NCBI GenBank assembly: GCA_012295275.1
Contig: CM022665.1
Span: forward strand, 23,195,002-23,242,501
DNA length: 47,500 nt
Reading direction: 5' to 3'
Source: Chrysomallon squamiferum
Taxonomy: Eukaryota; Mollusca; Gastropoda; Neomphalida; Peltospiridae
Part shown: positions 12,267-30,850 of the stretch, piece by piece
Layout: every line of letters starts with the position of its first letter
Numbering within the stretch: position 1 is the stretch's first letter
Notes under the pieces: generated by a model
Databases searched by the model: none
The model's input: the letters and a program-made list of their open reading frames with translations, nothing else
Told to the model about the DNA's origin: nothing
Program-made: the position numbers and the translations under genes

Positions 12267-13147
12267 TAATGATGATGATGAAGATAATAAAGGGTGATGA
12301 AGTTACTATTATTAAGTACTGCGCAGTAATTTAAATCGCTCACCGTAGATTTATTCTCACTCACCGATGTCAAAACTGCAATCGTATCCTTGATTAGGAC
12401 AACCAGAGCAGTCTCCGATATTACTGCATGATCCATTAGACGCACATGAAAGCTGAGGATTTCGGCAGTCCCAAAATGTAGCAATCGCTGCAACGAAAGA
12501 TAAAACAGTAATATCTACGTTCTTCTTAGCATTTGTGTTATCCGTCTAATAACAACGGTCTCCCTTGAAAAGTAAATCTTTTTTTTTTAAATTTTAATTT
12601 TGATTTTAATTTTGATTTTTTTATCTATTCAGTTCGAAACGTGAAAAGCTTGGTTTACAAGATATATATAAATAAAAGAGGTTCACGAAAATTCAGAATA
12701 AAAAGAAAAAATGAAAGAATGAATGAATGAATGTTTAACGACACCCCAACACAAAAACCAAAAAATAATATTACTGTTATTGGGTGTCAAACAAAGTTAA
12801 ATATACTAAAATAGGAGGGAAAAAAAACAAAAGAGAAATAAAATAAGCAAGATTACATAATGTATCTGTTTGTGCACAATTCCTGACTACAGAAAACTAC
12901 TGAAAAATAAAGTCCAAGAACTATAGTAATAGTAAACAGGTGAGAAATAATTTTAAAGTTTTACATCTTGATTTCATTTTTGTTATTACGCCAGAGACTG
13001 CGCAGTCGCGTAATTTTTCCTATAGAGTTTTAATATTTTATTCATAACACACATCTTTCTCGCTGTCAGTGGTTTGTGTTATAAATACTCACTTCCTGAT
13101 ATTCCCAGCAAAAACAGAAGAAAAACCTTTTCCTTGATTATCGACAT
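8221..13147 (-). CDS. Gene A: complete EGF-ZP transmembrane protein, 442 aa
   Basis: Ten coding exons, all with GT/AG borders and consistent phases: 13093-13147, 12365-12487, 11721-11858, 11273-11451, 10177-10322, 9811-9932, 9580-9655, 9006-9189, 8728-8821, 8221-8432. Domains in order: signal peptide (residues 1 to about 18, MSIIKEKVFLLFLLGISG); a Cys-rich EGF-like module from exon 2 (about 20-59); a clear EGF-like module from exon 3 (Cys67 to Cys102); the ZP-N half with four cysteines (110, 137, 156, 194, the last in VVFQC); the ZP-C half with Cys281, 329, 337 and 342; a furin-type site RKKR at 345-348; a membrane helix at about 388-410; a 32-residue cytoplasmic tail ending YEIPRNVVSKQ. This is the standard layout of polymerising ZP proteins, in which cleavage before the anchor releases the ZP module into a matrix. 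The two-EGF-plus-ZP order resembles mollusc shell-matrix EGF-ZP proteins. The start codon lies 2 nt inside its exon, after an acceptor AG at 13148-13149. Function beyond matrix or membrane ZP protein is inference. Confidence 0.93.
9713..9805. repeat. (GA)n tract in gene A intron 6, abutting a splice donor
   Basis: About 93 bp of GA dinucleotide, (CT)n in the transcript, begins within 6 nt of the 5' splice site of the exon ending at 9811. A repeat of the same kind occupies the same place in genes B and C. Confidence 0.95.
12031..12158 (+). repeat. Tandem duplication of about 65 bp in gene A intron 2
   Basis: Two adjacent units, about 12031-12097 and 12101-12158, share GACCTTGGTGCCATTGTTGC followed by TGTTACTACTAC repeats and AGCAA. 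They differ mainly in the number of ACT triplets. The duplication is local and intronic. Confidence 0.85.
12715..12800. repeat. Palindromic dispersed repeat, mollusc-type
   Basis: The sequence has ATGTTTAACGACACCCCAAC on one side and TTGGGTGTCAAACAAAGTTA on the other. GACACCC and GGGTGTC, with the adjoining GTTTAA/CAAAGTTAA, form an imperfect inverted repeat around a central spacer of about 40 bp. I recognise this motif as an abundant interspersed repeat in bivalve and gastropod genomes; that identification is from memory. It lies in the intron between coding exons 1 and 2 of gene A. Confidence 0.5.
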
Positions 13148-13575
13148 GCTAAAATAAAAATAAAATAATTCATTAAGTGGTTTTATCTGCATAATTTAAT
13201 TTATGTTGTTTCTTGATAATGGTCCTTTTGTTGCGTCGGAATGAAGTGGTTGTCATATTGGAGAATATAATAATATTACTGACTACTTTTGTATTTTGTT
13301 TTTATTTTTAACGTAAACTGATTAGTGGCAGTAGTAGCACTAGCAGTAGTAGTAGCAGCAGCAATAATAGATAAATAAAACCGAAATATCTGATAAAAAA
13401 AAGTTTCAAAACCAAATAGAATGTGGATTTTTTTAAAATTATCTCTGTCTGTCTGTCTGTCTATATATCGGTCGCTATCTATTTTGTAAACATAAATTGA
13501 AAAAATAAAAAATGAAATAATAATATAAATTAATTTGATAAATTAAAACAAAATTTAACAAACATTGGTACTTAC

Positions 13576-13620
13576 ATGAAGGAATGATTCGCACAGTTTG
13601 ATTTAAAATGCAGAAGTCTG
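13576..13620 (-). other. Gene A noncoding first exon (5' UTR)
   Basis: A strong donor (TTCAT|GTAAGT, GT at 13575-13574) lies upstream of the coding start exon, whose acceptor is at 13148-13149. The exon's 5' end is only estimated from the TATA box and would be near 13615-13620. It carries no in-frame coding role. Confidence 0.6.
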
Positions 13621-13642
13621 CTTTAAAATAACATAAGCTTCA

Positions 13643-13726
13643 ATTTTATACCTTTTCGAAATTCCAGTATAATGAAGGGAGTGAAAGGGCGGTCTTTATA
13701 ATTTCATCAAGGTGTTTTATTATTGG
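13643..13726 (-). promoter_or_regulatory. Gene A core promoter: TATA box and CCAAT box
   Basis: On the minus strand TATAAAA lies at 13650-13644, about 30 nt before the expected transcription start. A CCAAT motif lies about 76 nt further upstream (13726-13722). Gene B has the same two elements at similar spacing. Confidence 0.65.
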
Positions 13727-13974
13727 TGGCTGTCGTAGTAACCATGCAGAGTACACGTAACTGGGTGTGTCCAGAAGTAACTTATAAACAGAGAAACCCC
13801 AAACGTCAACATTTTTTTTCTTTCTTCTTTTTCTTTATTCATTCTGTAGCTTTCTTCTTCTTCTTTTATACTTTTTTTTTTCTTTATTCTTTACTGTAAA
13901 TCATGAAACTGTTACCTTGCTAAATGATAGCGAGTGCATATACAAATATATACAAACACACATACATACATACA

Positions 13975-14052
13975 CGCCAGTGGGTTCCCGAATATTGTCT
14001 ATGTGCAGTTTAATCAGACGTACATATGACAGAGAATATTCAAAATCCTAAA
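13975..14052 (+). mobile_element. 5'-truncated copy of a tRNA-derived SINE (body and tail)
   Basis: About 78 bp match the minus-strand SINE at 30851-31056 in its tRNA-unrelated body, including GTTCCCGAATATT, GTGCAG and GACAGAGAATATTCAAAATC. The tRNA-like head is missing. The copy is followed by (CATA)n, a plausible simple-repeat tail. Confidence 0.7.
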
Positions 14053-14537
14053 AATACATACATACATACACACATCCACACAGACGTACATACATACACA
14101 CACACACATATACACACATGCATTATCCACGCATAATACGTTTGTATTATACATTCATGTTAAACGTGTATAATATAAATAAACTAAAACGAATTGCTAA
14201 AATAATGACGTAACATTATATTTTCTATTAATGAAATACAATGGGATGGTAATTTTTGTTTGATTTTCTTCGGATGAGACTGTTGAAAAAAACATTACAA
14301 ATAAATTTGTTATAAAAGTTATTAAGACTGATAATACTGAATAGCATTTATCCTATTAATTTTATGTTTTGCAGAAAACATTTATTCATTTGCAATGTTT
14401 ATAGTTAAAAGGAAATAGTTTTGATATCAAACGAAGCGAATGATTTAGGTTCAATCCTAGCCGTTCACAATAAATAACCGGGAATAGTGCAAAAAATGCA
14501 TATATATATATCTGTGTGTGTGTCTGTGTGTGAGTGG

Positions 14538-14626
14538 TTTTATTTTAAAATATTCAGGCATCCCCTACTGATTTGTCTCCGGCGCAGATAAATAATACAT
14601 GCAAAGCTTTAAAATATTCCCCACAT
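14538..14626 (+). repeat. Interspersed repeat R, copy 1
   Basis: Matches 33538-33634 on the same strand, sharing TACTGATTTGTC and GCAAAGCTTTAAAATATTCC. Both copies are preceded by TA/TG dinucleotide tracts. I do not recognise the family. Confidence 0.7.
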
Positions 14627-14774
14627 GTATATCTCAACATAAAACCGTTTGTTGTTAATCGATGCGTAATCCAAGGTGTCATTTCACTCAGTTTCATCTC
14701 AGATTTTACAAACAAAATCATTTCAGAAAAATAAAAAAAAAAAAAAAAAAAAAAAAAAATAAAATAAAAATAAA

Positions 14775-14837
<63 letters not shown>

Positions 14838-15585
14838 CACAAAAACAAACAAACAAAAGTTAATATTAAGTTTTGTTGGGGTATCATCAAATAAAGTAAT
14901 ATTTATTTATGATTTTGTTTTTCTTCATTCACAAAGACATCTGATGTCTGAACTTACGTGTGAAATCACCCGCTGTTGTTTTAGCACCGAAACTCCAGGG
15001 TAGTCATAACCATAATTTATTTAATTCTTTTAAACTGGGCGTTCACTTCCCTCAGATAATGTCCGAGATATTTTGCAAATAGCAGAAATAAATGTAGCAG
15101 AGACAATAAAAATCTTATTTCAAGTTTAATTTGCTAGACCATTTACACGTTTTAGAAATTATACTAATCTTAAAAAGTTCGGGATCACAAAAGCACTGCA
15201 CGGAGTTCGATTGTTCTGTTTTAGCTGTTAACCTACTGATGTGTTCAACCCTTTCTTCGCACAGGTGCACAATCGCTCAACCGTGACAGGTTGCAGATGC
15301 TCAGTTTACGACCTTTAGTGCAATATAATAGTACTATTAAAAGTCAGTTTGAAAAGAAGTTTGTATTATCTTTATTCGAATTTAATATGTAAAAGAGTTG
15401 CAAATGGACCTTACAGTTCTCACCTAAGTAACCAGCAAACATTTGTTTTTTTAATCATTTTCTCACTCGCTCTCTGTCGGATGGTTTGAGTTACACGATG
15501 AAACGTACTTTTTAATAATCTCTACCCTTTTTTATTTATCTATCAGTATACTTACATTTTTTACACTTAATTAAAAAAACAAGAT

Positions 15586-15616
<31 letters not shown>

Positions 15617-15626
15617 AATAATAATA

Positions 15627-15669
<43 letters not shown>

Positions 15670-16540
15670 AATAAATAAATGAATGAATGAATCAGTATAT
15701 CATAAAGGCGACTGAAAATTAAACCTTTCCCTTAACTTGTTGGGTTATGTATATTTGTTCTATCCATCTATCTTTCTATCCATCTATGTATCTGTCTATC
15801 TATATATGTATACATATACATACATATACATTGTTATTATTATTTGTTCATGTAGTCTGATGTTACTCGAATTATGATGTAACTAAAATAACTTAAATTC
15901 ACTGCTTGTCATGAAAATATGTGTTTATTGTGAAATTAGCGATGTCCTGTACATTTATGTAATCGAAAACAAAATTCTCGTTGCTTAGTTTATTTTCTAA
16001 GTAATGTGACTTGGCAAGAAACTGAAGTGTGTATACGTATACAAACACATACGTAATTATGTACATCCTTAACTTCATTCATGTGTACATACAGACAAAT
16101 GTATTGCATATTAGTACATACTATCACATACTCCAAATCAGTTTCTTAACTGATTTAAAACATTTCAGCTGTAAATTTTGTTATGTATTTGTGTGTTTGT
16201 TTCTTTATTTGTTCGTTTGTACATTTTTTGAAGATTTCGTTTTATTCAAATTTATTTTAATGCTTAGTTTTTCATACAAAACCTCACTGCGTCAGCTTTA
16301 CATGATTCGTACATATCGACCTTCTTTTATCGTACTTAAATAACGTAAAAAAAAAAATAAAAAAAAAAAAAAAAAATCCCAGAACAATCGACTTCCTTGT
16401 AATGTCATAAAAGATAATAGGAATGAACTTTAGTAAAAGATACTTCAGATGTAGGCGGCACAAAATTAAGCTTTCAGTCAAACTGTTATATTTCGTATCA
16501 AACAGTTTTTGAAAACAACGTTTGCATCTGCAATCATCTT

Positions 16541-16998
16541 AATGTGTCTGAAGTAACCGGATATTCAGTATTAAATAAACAGTAGTAATATTTCTGTTCA
16601 TTTTCATTTTTAGAATCATTTTAATATTGTATAGGTGTGGGAGCCAAAAGGCCCGCTGTGCAAGTAAAATATTATTACTAAAACATCAGCTGGAATTGAA
16701 TGTCACAGAAAATTTACATTCTAACGTAATCCTACCCACACAATAATCCCTAGATGACGTATTCTTAAAAGTATTGTTAAACTGTTACTATGCCCTTAAT
16801 ATTACCCGTTGTTAATATTGTTACATAACGAAACAGTACACTTCATAATTATTCTTAGCTAATCACCTACCTTTAATGACGTTGTTATATATTGCTAAAC
16901 ATTTTATTGTTGGGTTTTTGGGGGCAGGCTGTTGTCTCCTTCATTTCTTTATTTTATTTTATTTTTTTCGTTTTATTTTATTTTTTTTTTTCGTTTTA

Positions 16999-17050
<52 letters not shown>

Positions 17051-17127
17051 TATTTTGTTCGTTTTGTTTGTTTGCTTCTTTTATTTTATTTTATTTTATT
17101 TTTTTATTGTAGATGCTTTGACTATCC

Positions 17128-17163
<36 letters not shown>

Positions 17164-17918
17164 TAAATATTACAAGTATATATATTTGTATATCTGTGTG
17201 TGCTTGTGCTTAAAGGTATATGTATGCATGCGTGGAAGTATGTTTGTATATATGTCTATGTGTATTTGTTTCTCTGTCTTTGCATATAATGTTACGTGTT
17301 TGTATATATGCATGTATGTCACTATATTTGTGTGTAAGACTATGTATTTGTATATAACTATGTGCCTTTGTAATGCATGTGTGTATGGATACAAATAAAT
17401 GTATGTAGTATGTTCTAATGTGTGTTTCGAGAGGTAAATCAGTGTAAGATGCACACTCGTTGCCAACGACTTACTTAAAGTAGATTCATTTGTGATAGTT
17501 CCTTTATCGTAACATATGTACTAAGCATATATTTCAGCAAATATCCTAAATCACAATGTTTTGTATGAATATGCACTTCTGTGTATACGTGTGTTTATAT
17601 CTGTAAGTCTGCATGCCTAGTATGTTTGTACGTACGTATTTATTATATGTTGCATTTGTGCCCAAATCTACATACATAATGTAAAAGTATGGCGGTATTT
17701 CAAAACATAAGAAGGAGAAGAAGAAGAGAAACAGGAGAATGAGTGCTACAAAGAGCAGGGAACTCAAGTACAATTTAAAAGAGAAATACTATCACAGTTG
17801 TCTCCCCGTCTCCCTGTTTAACAATATTTAGAAAACGGAATAATAATAATAATAATAATATCGTTTTTATTATTAGTGACGTTATTATAATTACTAGCAT
17901 CATTATCATCATCATCAC

Positions 17919-17961
<43 letters not shown>

Positions 17962-18520
17962 ATATTTTAAGTACTATTAAAAGGCTTCATAAGTATGACT
18001 AAGACCGCACATAGAAGAAGAACGGAAATCTGTTGTTGCCGCTAATCTTTTGGGATGAGCAGCAATGAATATTTTATGTACACCTTCCCATACCAAGATC
18101 ATCACTGGGATCATGGCCTATGTATTAAGAAGAAAACTAACAAACGTAAAGTGCATTATTATTTTAATTTACTTTTTCTCTGGCTTTAAAATGATAATAT
18201 TAGTAATATTTTGAGTCGTTGTTGATTAAATTAACAAAACAGGTGTGCTGATTCTGGCTGAAGCATAATAATTCAAAAAAAAAAAAAAATTAAAAAGATC
18301 TGAAACAAAAGGATAATACGAGAGTGCACTCACTTCTATTACGGGGCTAAACAAATTGATTAATCATTTAGAACTTGTAAAATATATAAAAATTAACAAC
18401 AAAAAATAAATTCTAAATATGAAGAAACCGAAGGAGGAGAGTTTAAATTCACTTAAATAAAAAAGTTAAATTCATTGAATTTTATGAAAATTCATAGAGT
18501 AAAACTTTAATATTTTCATT

Positions 18521-18556
<36 letters not shown>

Positions 18557-18986
18557 CATCCAAAAAACAACGATTGAGTGCATGGAATATTGGCAGTTTG
18601 GTAGTAATAAGCGGAAATACAGTAACAAACATTTGAAAGCAGCTGATAACAATTTCAATAAAAGTGAAACTGGAAAATGTTTTTACGCCATATGGATTAT
18701 ATAATATTACAGGAATATATATATATATTTTTTTTTTACAAAACTGTTCCTGGGTAAGATACTTTCCACAAAGGAACAAGTTAATGTTTGCTGGCGACCA
18801 TGCGTGGGATGTCGTAGGACCCTGTTTCGTACAGATTCTGTTTGCTGCCCTCCACGTTACGTCGTGATGACACAACTCGAACAATGAAAACGAGGCAGAT
18901 CACGAGGAGGATGAAACACGCCACCGCCATCGCAACCACTGCCGCCGTCATTTTGTTGACGTAAACGCTCTTGGTCTCAGGTTTCT
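16541..18986 (+). repeat. Segmental duplication Y, copy 1
   Basis: Near-identical to about 41563-43969 in the same orientation. Differences are scattered substitutions and microsatellite lengths: (TTA)n near 17003-17050 and 17130-17163, TGTA-rich DNA near 17170-17400, (TTA)n near 17920-17958. It begins abruptly at AATGTGTCTGAAGTAACCGG. It ends inside a copy of the terminal exon of the EGF-ZP family. In copy 2 the same segment runs on into gene C as its 3' flank. Confidence 0.9.
18781..18986 (-). pseudogene. Orphan terminal (transmembrane/tail) exon of an EGF-ZP gene
   Basis: Reads KPETKSVYVNKM, the membrane helix AVVAMAVACFILLVICLVF and the tail YETGSYDIPRMVASKH before a stop at 18781-18783. 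It is cut off at its 5' end at about 18986, so the splice acceptor and all upstream exons are absent. Its juxtamembrane sequence (KSVYV) matches gene A rather than genes B and C. It is best read as the remnant left at a rearrangement breakpoint. Confidence 0.85.
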
Positions 18987-19079
18987 TTGTTCGAGTTGTG
19001 TCATCACGACGTAACGTGGAGGGCAGCAAACAGAATCTGTACGAAACAGGGTCCTACGACATCCCACGCATGGTCGCCA
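18792..19079. repeat. Perfect 93-bp inverted repeat, 102-bp spacer
   Basis: Arms 18792-18884 and 18987-19079 are exact reverse complements. The loop (18885-18986) is the transmembrane-coding part of the orphan exon. The structure results from the inverted fragment abutting the orphan exon and could extrude as a cruciform. Confidence 0.95.
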
Positions 19080-19275
19080 AACAATAAAATATTCGACCTA
19101 TCATTTCTATTTCATTATGAAATCCATGTAATAGTAACTTGCTTATTTTTACTCTTTGACAGAGCTGTACCTGAATGAACAAAATGAGACTGACAGTTTT
19201 TCACTATCGAAAGAAATAAAATGACTTTAAACAGATGTATTCATGTGATGTGGTACAGCACTGTGAAAGAGATGT
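18987..19275 (+). pseudogene. Inverted fragment of an EGF-ZP terminal exon and its 3' flank
   Basis: Reads on the plus strand as the end of the terminal exon (RRNVEGSKQNLYETGSYDIP, then stop) followed by the flank found downstream of gene B at 22650-22834 in the opposite orientation. Similarity is very high to about 19220 and fades by about 19275. It lies head to head with the orphan exon at 18781-18986. Confidence 0.85.
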
Positions 19276-19569
19276 ATCGGGTAAATACTGAGCTTTTGTA
19301 TTTGATAGCTAAAAAATGTTAACTAACATTTTAATGTATAATTGTGTTAAAATGTGGGAAGTAAAAGGAGGGCAATTTTGTAAATCCATTGCTTTTAGTG
19401 AAAACAATATTTTCTTTTGGTCACTTTTCAGGTTCAGTTATTTTTCTATACATTAGGCACACATTACATGTTCACAAGCCATTTCGGAAAAAAAAACAAA
19501 ATAATAATAATAATAATATATAAATTTTTTTTTTTTTTTATAAAATAAATAAATAAATAATGACGATTT

Positions 19570-19602
<33 letters not shown>

Positions 19603-19773
19603 ATTAATAAATAAATAAATAAACAAACAAAATAAACTGAATTTACTTTAGGTAAATTAGTAGATCTAATTCGGAGCGTTTTACATTTATTTGTATTATC
19701 ATTTTTTTGTCATTTTCAGTAAAAACGGACTGTCAGCTATTTTGTTAGCACCGTACAAAAAAAAAAAAAAAAA

Positions 19774-19813
<40 letters not shown>

Positions 19814-21557
19814 TAATAAATAAATCAAAATAACAAAAAATTAAAAAACTTAGGTCTTTTATCTTCTAGTAATTTTGTTATCTAAAGTTGTTATTATTAT
19901 GCCTGCTGTTCTTTCCTAGATATAAGCCACCCTGATATAAGCCACTAACACAATCTATTAATTTATTTGTAGTCTAATACCTTCTCATGAAAAGAAAGAA
20001 GGAAAGAAAAAAAGCACAATCTAATCTCGTCACCGGTAAAAATAATGTTAATCTCATTTTTAGTTTACGCTGTCATTTATTTTATTTATTTACTGTTTAT
20101 TTTGTTGAAAACTGTTTCAAGGAAAATTTTATTTGAGCCTTTTAGTATTATTTTTTCAAATCAGTCAGTAAATGTGTAAATAACAGGGCAGTAGTGGTTA
20201 AGGTCATGATATCAGCTACAATTTGTTTGTATATCGGTTTTCTCAAAGTGTACGTTTAACTTAAACAACATTAAATATTAATTAAAACTTTAATCATTAT
20301 TTGAAACTTTAATGCAAGAAAAATGAAAACGTTAGTGAAAATAAAAAGTAAATTAGTAATAACAAATTTGTATTCTCGATGAATCGTCAAACATACTTAA
20401 TCGTTGGGATATAAAACAAAGACGCTGATAAATATTGAATAAAACAAATTTAAAAGTGATGTTTATCCTAGACACCGTACAATAAAACACAGGGTTATTT
20501 CCACGACCGTGTTTGCTTTCACAGAGCTTGTAATTACAATCATACCAAATATACAAGAGCTGGTGTGAATTTAGTATTAAAGTAATGAAGCTGAAACTTC
20601 AGGGCCGCTGTTACCAGAAGCGACTTCAGTCCACATTTCTTCAAAATTTTAATCAACATTTAAGATGTGTCTATATTTTTAAAACCTGTCATGGGACCTT
20701 GCCATAGAAGAACATAAGAGTAATTATCCAGATCTCGTTGTTCAAGCTTCAGGGTCCCCCAAAATGTAGATACACCACTGAACAAGATTTGTCTATATTA
20801 TCCTCTTTTTTTTAATATTATGTTTTTTTATTTGAATTTTTAAACATTTTAGTTATTGTCTTTTATACAGGACTTTTTCACCCGTTTTGGGGAATTCCCT
20901 TCAAACACGGGTACTAATCAATTCGATAATGTTTTTTCTTGTAAACAATTACTATCTTACAGCAAGTATTAAAACGTCTGTAAGCCGTTTCTCACTGCAG
21001 TAAGGCTTTCGTTTTCAACAATCCACAGACCGTGAAAATAAAATAAAAATACATAATTTTCACTAAAACTGCAAATAACAAACAACCAAATAAGTGCAAT
21101 AATTTTATTAATTTTGAATTGAAACAAAATTAAAATATTAAATAATTTACGGGTTCAAAAACTAAAAATAGAAATGGAAACCAAAATCTCACGATTGTTT
21201 ATTTTGTAATATTATTGTTTATTAGTTACTATTTCATTAATCTTATTAAGCCTTCTCAACCTCCACAAAAAACATAAACACACAAAAACAAAAATAAACA
21301 GCCCTAATTAACAAGAAACAAACCATGTTTTTTTCAATCGTTTTTCTTCTTCTTCTTTTTTTAAAATTTTTATTTAATTTCTGACATTTATTTATGAATA
21401 TTACCTGGACATTCTCTTCCCTGTAGATAGCAAGGTTACTAAATATCTGAATTACATCTTTGACAAATATTAGTTTAGATACAATAATCTATATTTATGT
21501 ATCCGATTGAAAAGCATTCACAAAAACACCATAATTATCTTTCATTATACTAACACG

Positions 21558-21591
<34 letters not shown>

Positions 21592-22834
21592 AAAAAAAAA
21601 TATATGTTGTAGAGTTCAGGCTTGTTTCTTAAATATATTTACTGTGGTGGTTTCCTTCGCTCTCTTCTTTTATTTCTTATGAAAAAAATCCAAATTTAAA
21701 TCTTTGTTTGATATAAAAATTCTCATGATCTGTGCTATTAATTTCTGCTTCTTTTGACCCCATCAAAGTAAAATAAGTAAACGTAACCATCCAAGATTAT
21801 TACCATAAAGAAGAATATCAAAGAATGAAATGTGGATGTTCTATTGACCATCATTTATAGAATTGTCCATCAGAATTAAGAAAGATGCCCAACAGCCAGA
21901 AATACAAAAAGGTTGCGGAAATAAAAAGACCAGCAAGTAAAGCAACTGGAAATGGACGACCAAAATGTATTTACTATAAGGAAGCCTCTGAAAAAATTTA
22001 GCATTCCCAGAACAGTTTGTGCAAGAAAATATCAACTGTCTAAAGAAGAATATTGCTGATTAACCCAACACCACAAACACACTTTAATTGACATCTACAA
22101 GAACAAGGATTCCCACTTCTTTCAATACATCTTCCTTTTTAAAATGTTTTCATGCTGCCAAACATAATCTGTAACGAACTAGACGAATTCTAGGAAATAT
22201 GTAAGTCCAATCTGACTTTAATAACATTAAAATTTGCATCAGTTCAGCAAGAATGGAACAAGCTGAAACCCTGGTAATTCAATACATTTTCCGATAATTT
22301 GATTAACTGAAAAACCCAGAAAATGTACCTATCAGTAACAACTATCATAGATATTTTATTTTATTTTATTTTATTTTTAATATTATCACGATTTTTACTT
22401 CTTTTCTTTGGATCGGCGTGTGTGGTTAATTAACAATATACATTTTCATTATAGCAAAAGTTCAAAATGTGCAAATAAAATAAATGCTTGTGGGTGTGTT
22501 TCTGATTAGATATCTTAAAAATTATTAGTTTTAAAGCACCTTTCAAAATTACCAGCATTTTATCTTCCCGCAGATAACATAGTGTCAAAATGAGTACAAA
22601 TACATTGAATTTATCAAAAAAAAAAAAACTCAAGACATTAATTATTGCGTATCTTTGACAGATCTGTACAGTATCACTTAAATGCATCTCTACAAAGTCA
22701 TTTTATTTCTTTCGATAGTGAAAAACTATCAGTTTCATTTTGTTCATTCAGGTACAGCTCTGTCAAAGAGTAAAAATAAGCAAGTCACTATTACATGGAT
22801 TTCATAATGAAATAGAAATGATAGGTCGAATATT
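19276..22834 (+). repeat. Segmental duplication X, copy 1 (3' flank of gene B)
   Basis: From about 19560 this region matches about 37490-41386, leading into a terminal EGF-ZP exon in both cases. Two blocks (about 19853-20056 and 20057-20493) occur in the opposite order in copy 2, and about 20705-20990 has no counterpart there. No gene is supported. Poly(A) lies at about 21560-21589, and (TAA)n/(TAAA)n near 19500-19625 and 19776-19825. Confidence 0.8.
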
Positions 22835-29598
<6,764 letters not shown>

Positions 29599-29608
29599 TG
29601 TTTCAGCA
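29599..29608 (-). other. Gene B 5' UTR part of the first coding exon
   Basis: The acceptor AG at 29610-29609 precedes TGCTGAAACA and the start ATG at 29598-29596. The intron upstream reaches the noncoding first exon near 31472-31515. Confidence 0.6.
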
Positions 29609-30850
29609 CTGAAACAACGAATAATAATTGTATAAAATAACCAGTAAACACTCAACCACTAACGAATAAAATCTTTTATCCCTTTAAAAAAAAAAAAAAA
29701 TACAAGAAAATAAAGTTACAAACATATGAAATGTCAGATATAGAAGGCGCCATTTATGAAGTCATCTGTTAGTGGAGTTAAAAAATAATAAGAAACAAAA
29801 AAGAAAAAAGAAAAAGAAAGAACGTACGAAAGATAGAAAGAAAAAAAACGGGTTTGACTGTCTGTAAATAATATTCGGATACAGAAGTGTGAGCTGTAAC
29901 AATAACAAATGACTGAGTAATTTAATTAATAATCACTGAACTGGGCCACTAGTAAACAGTCGGTAGGTATTTAGAGATTTACTGTGAGCTAATAAATAAA
30001 ATAAAAAACGCAAAATAGAGTAAAACAATAGAATAGCAAATACTGCACACATGTTCTCTAAGTAATTTCGCATTAATAAAAAAATGAAAATTAACAAATT
30101 CCGTATAAATATTTCATTCACTGTCATATACGTTATAAATTACAGAAACCAGGTGTTACTATGCATGTTCATGTAAATCTTTTTTTTATGGATACTTGTA
30201 GCTCTGAAGTGTATATCGTAACGCTGAAATAAAGTCACTCTTTATTTACAGGCGACGGAGCGGTTGGTCTGCCCGTAATTTACACAAATAAAAACACAAA
30301 TGCCAGTTTCTAATAAAAGAGAGTATTTTTATCAGTCGATATATTAATTCATTACGTAGAATAAACTACGTGTAGACTACGACCTGTTTTCAGTCTGATA
30401 CATTTGGGAAAACAGTTTGCATCAAAGCCTGTTGATTTTAATCGCTATAAATGTCTTCCATCGCCAGTAATTCATCATTGACTTTTAATGCTTTTCTTGC
30501 TTTAGAAACCAGAATATCTATTACGATGTACAGTTCCGTGAACTACATTTGTTATAATGGGTTTTTTGTCTTTAAGACACCGATAACTGCTCTTAGCATG
30601 AGGTAATCAACGAAAGCAATACACATCTGTTATTTCTTTTTTGTTTATTTCTTTTTATTTGTTAGTTTTTTCTCTCTGTCGTTTCTTCTTTCTTTTTCTT
30701 CTTCTTATTATTATTCTTTTCTTTTCTTTTTTTTATTTATCAAACATGCTTCAGGTTATGCGTATGACTGCTTTGCTGAACTCTGATTTAACCATGAATA
30801 TATGTAACCTTGAACTGACCGTAAAATACTCACTACAGTGTATATGTAGT

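Larger units (their letters stand above)
13727..16540. other. Intergenic spacer upstream of gene A
   Basis: No exon is supported. It holds a 5'-truncated SINE copy (13975-14052), an interspersed repeat (14538-14626), poly(A)/(TAA)n at about 14731-14837, (AAC)n/(TAA)n at about 15588-15676 and CATA-rich tracts near 13950-14120. Open frames at 16.0-16.3 kb have no recognisable features. Confidence 0.6.

Noticed and set aside
18987-19178. 63-aa frame (MFELCHHDVTWRAANRICTK...) also at 22744-22935
   Set aside because: It lies opposite the real transmembrane exon reading frame and is duplicated only because the exon and its flank are duplicated.
21841-22035. Possible transposase relic in segment X (a plus-strand frame reads KKFSIPRTVCARKYQL)
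   Set aside because: The KKFSIPRT motif recalls a pogo-type helix-turn-helix, but the surrounding frames are broken and the match is too short. The copy near 40436-40621 is only the duplicated segment.
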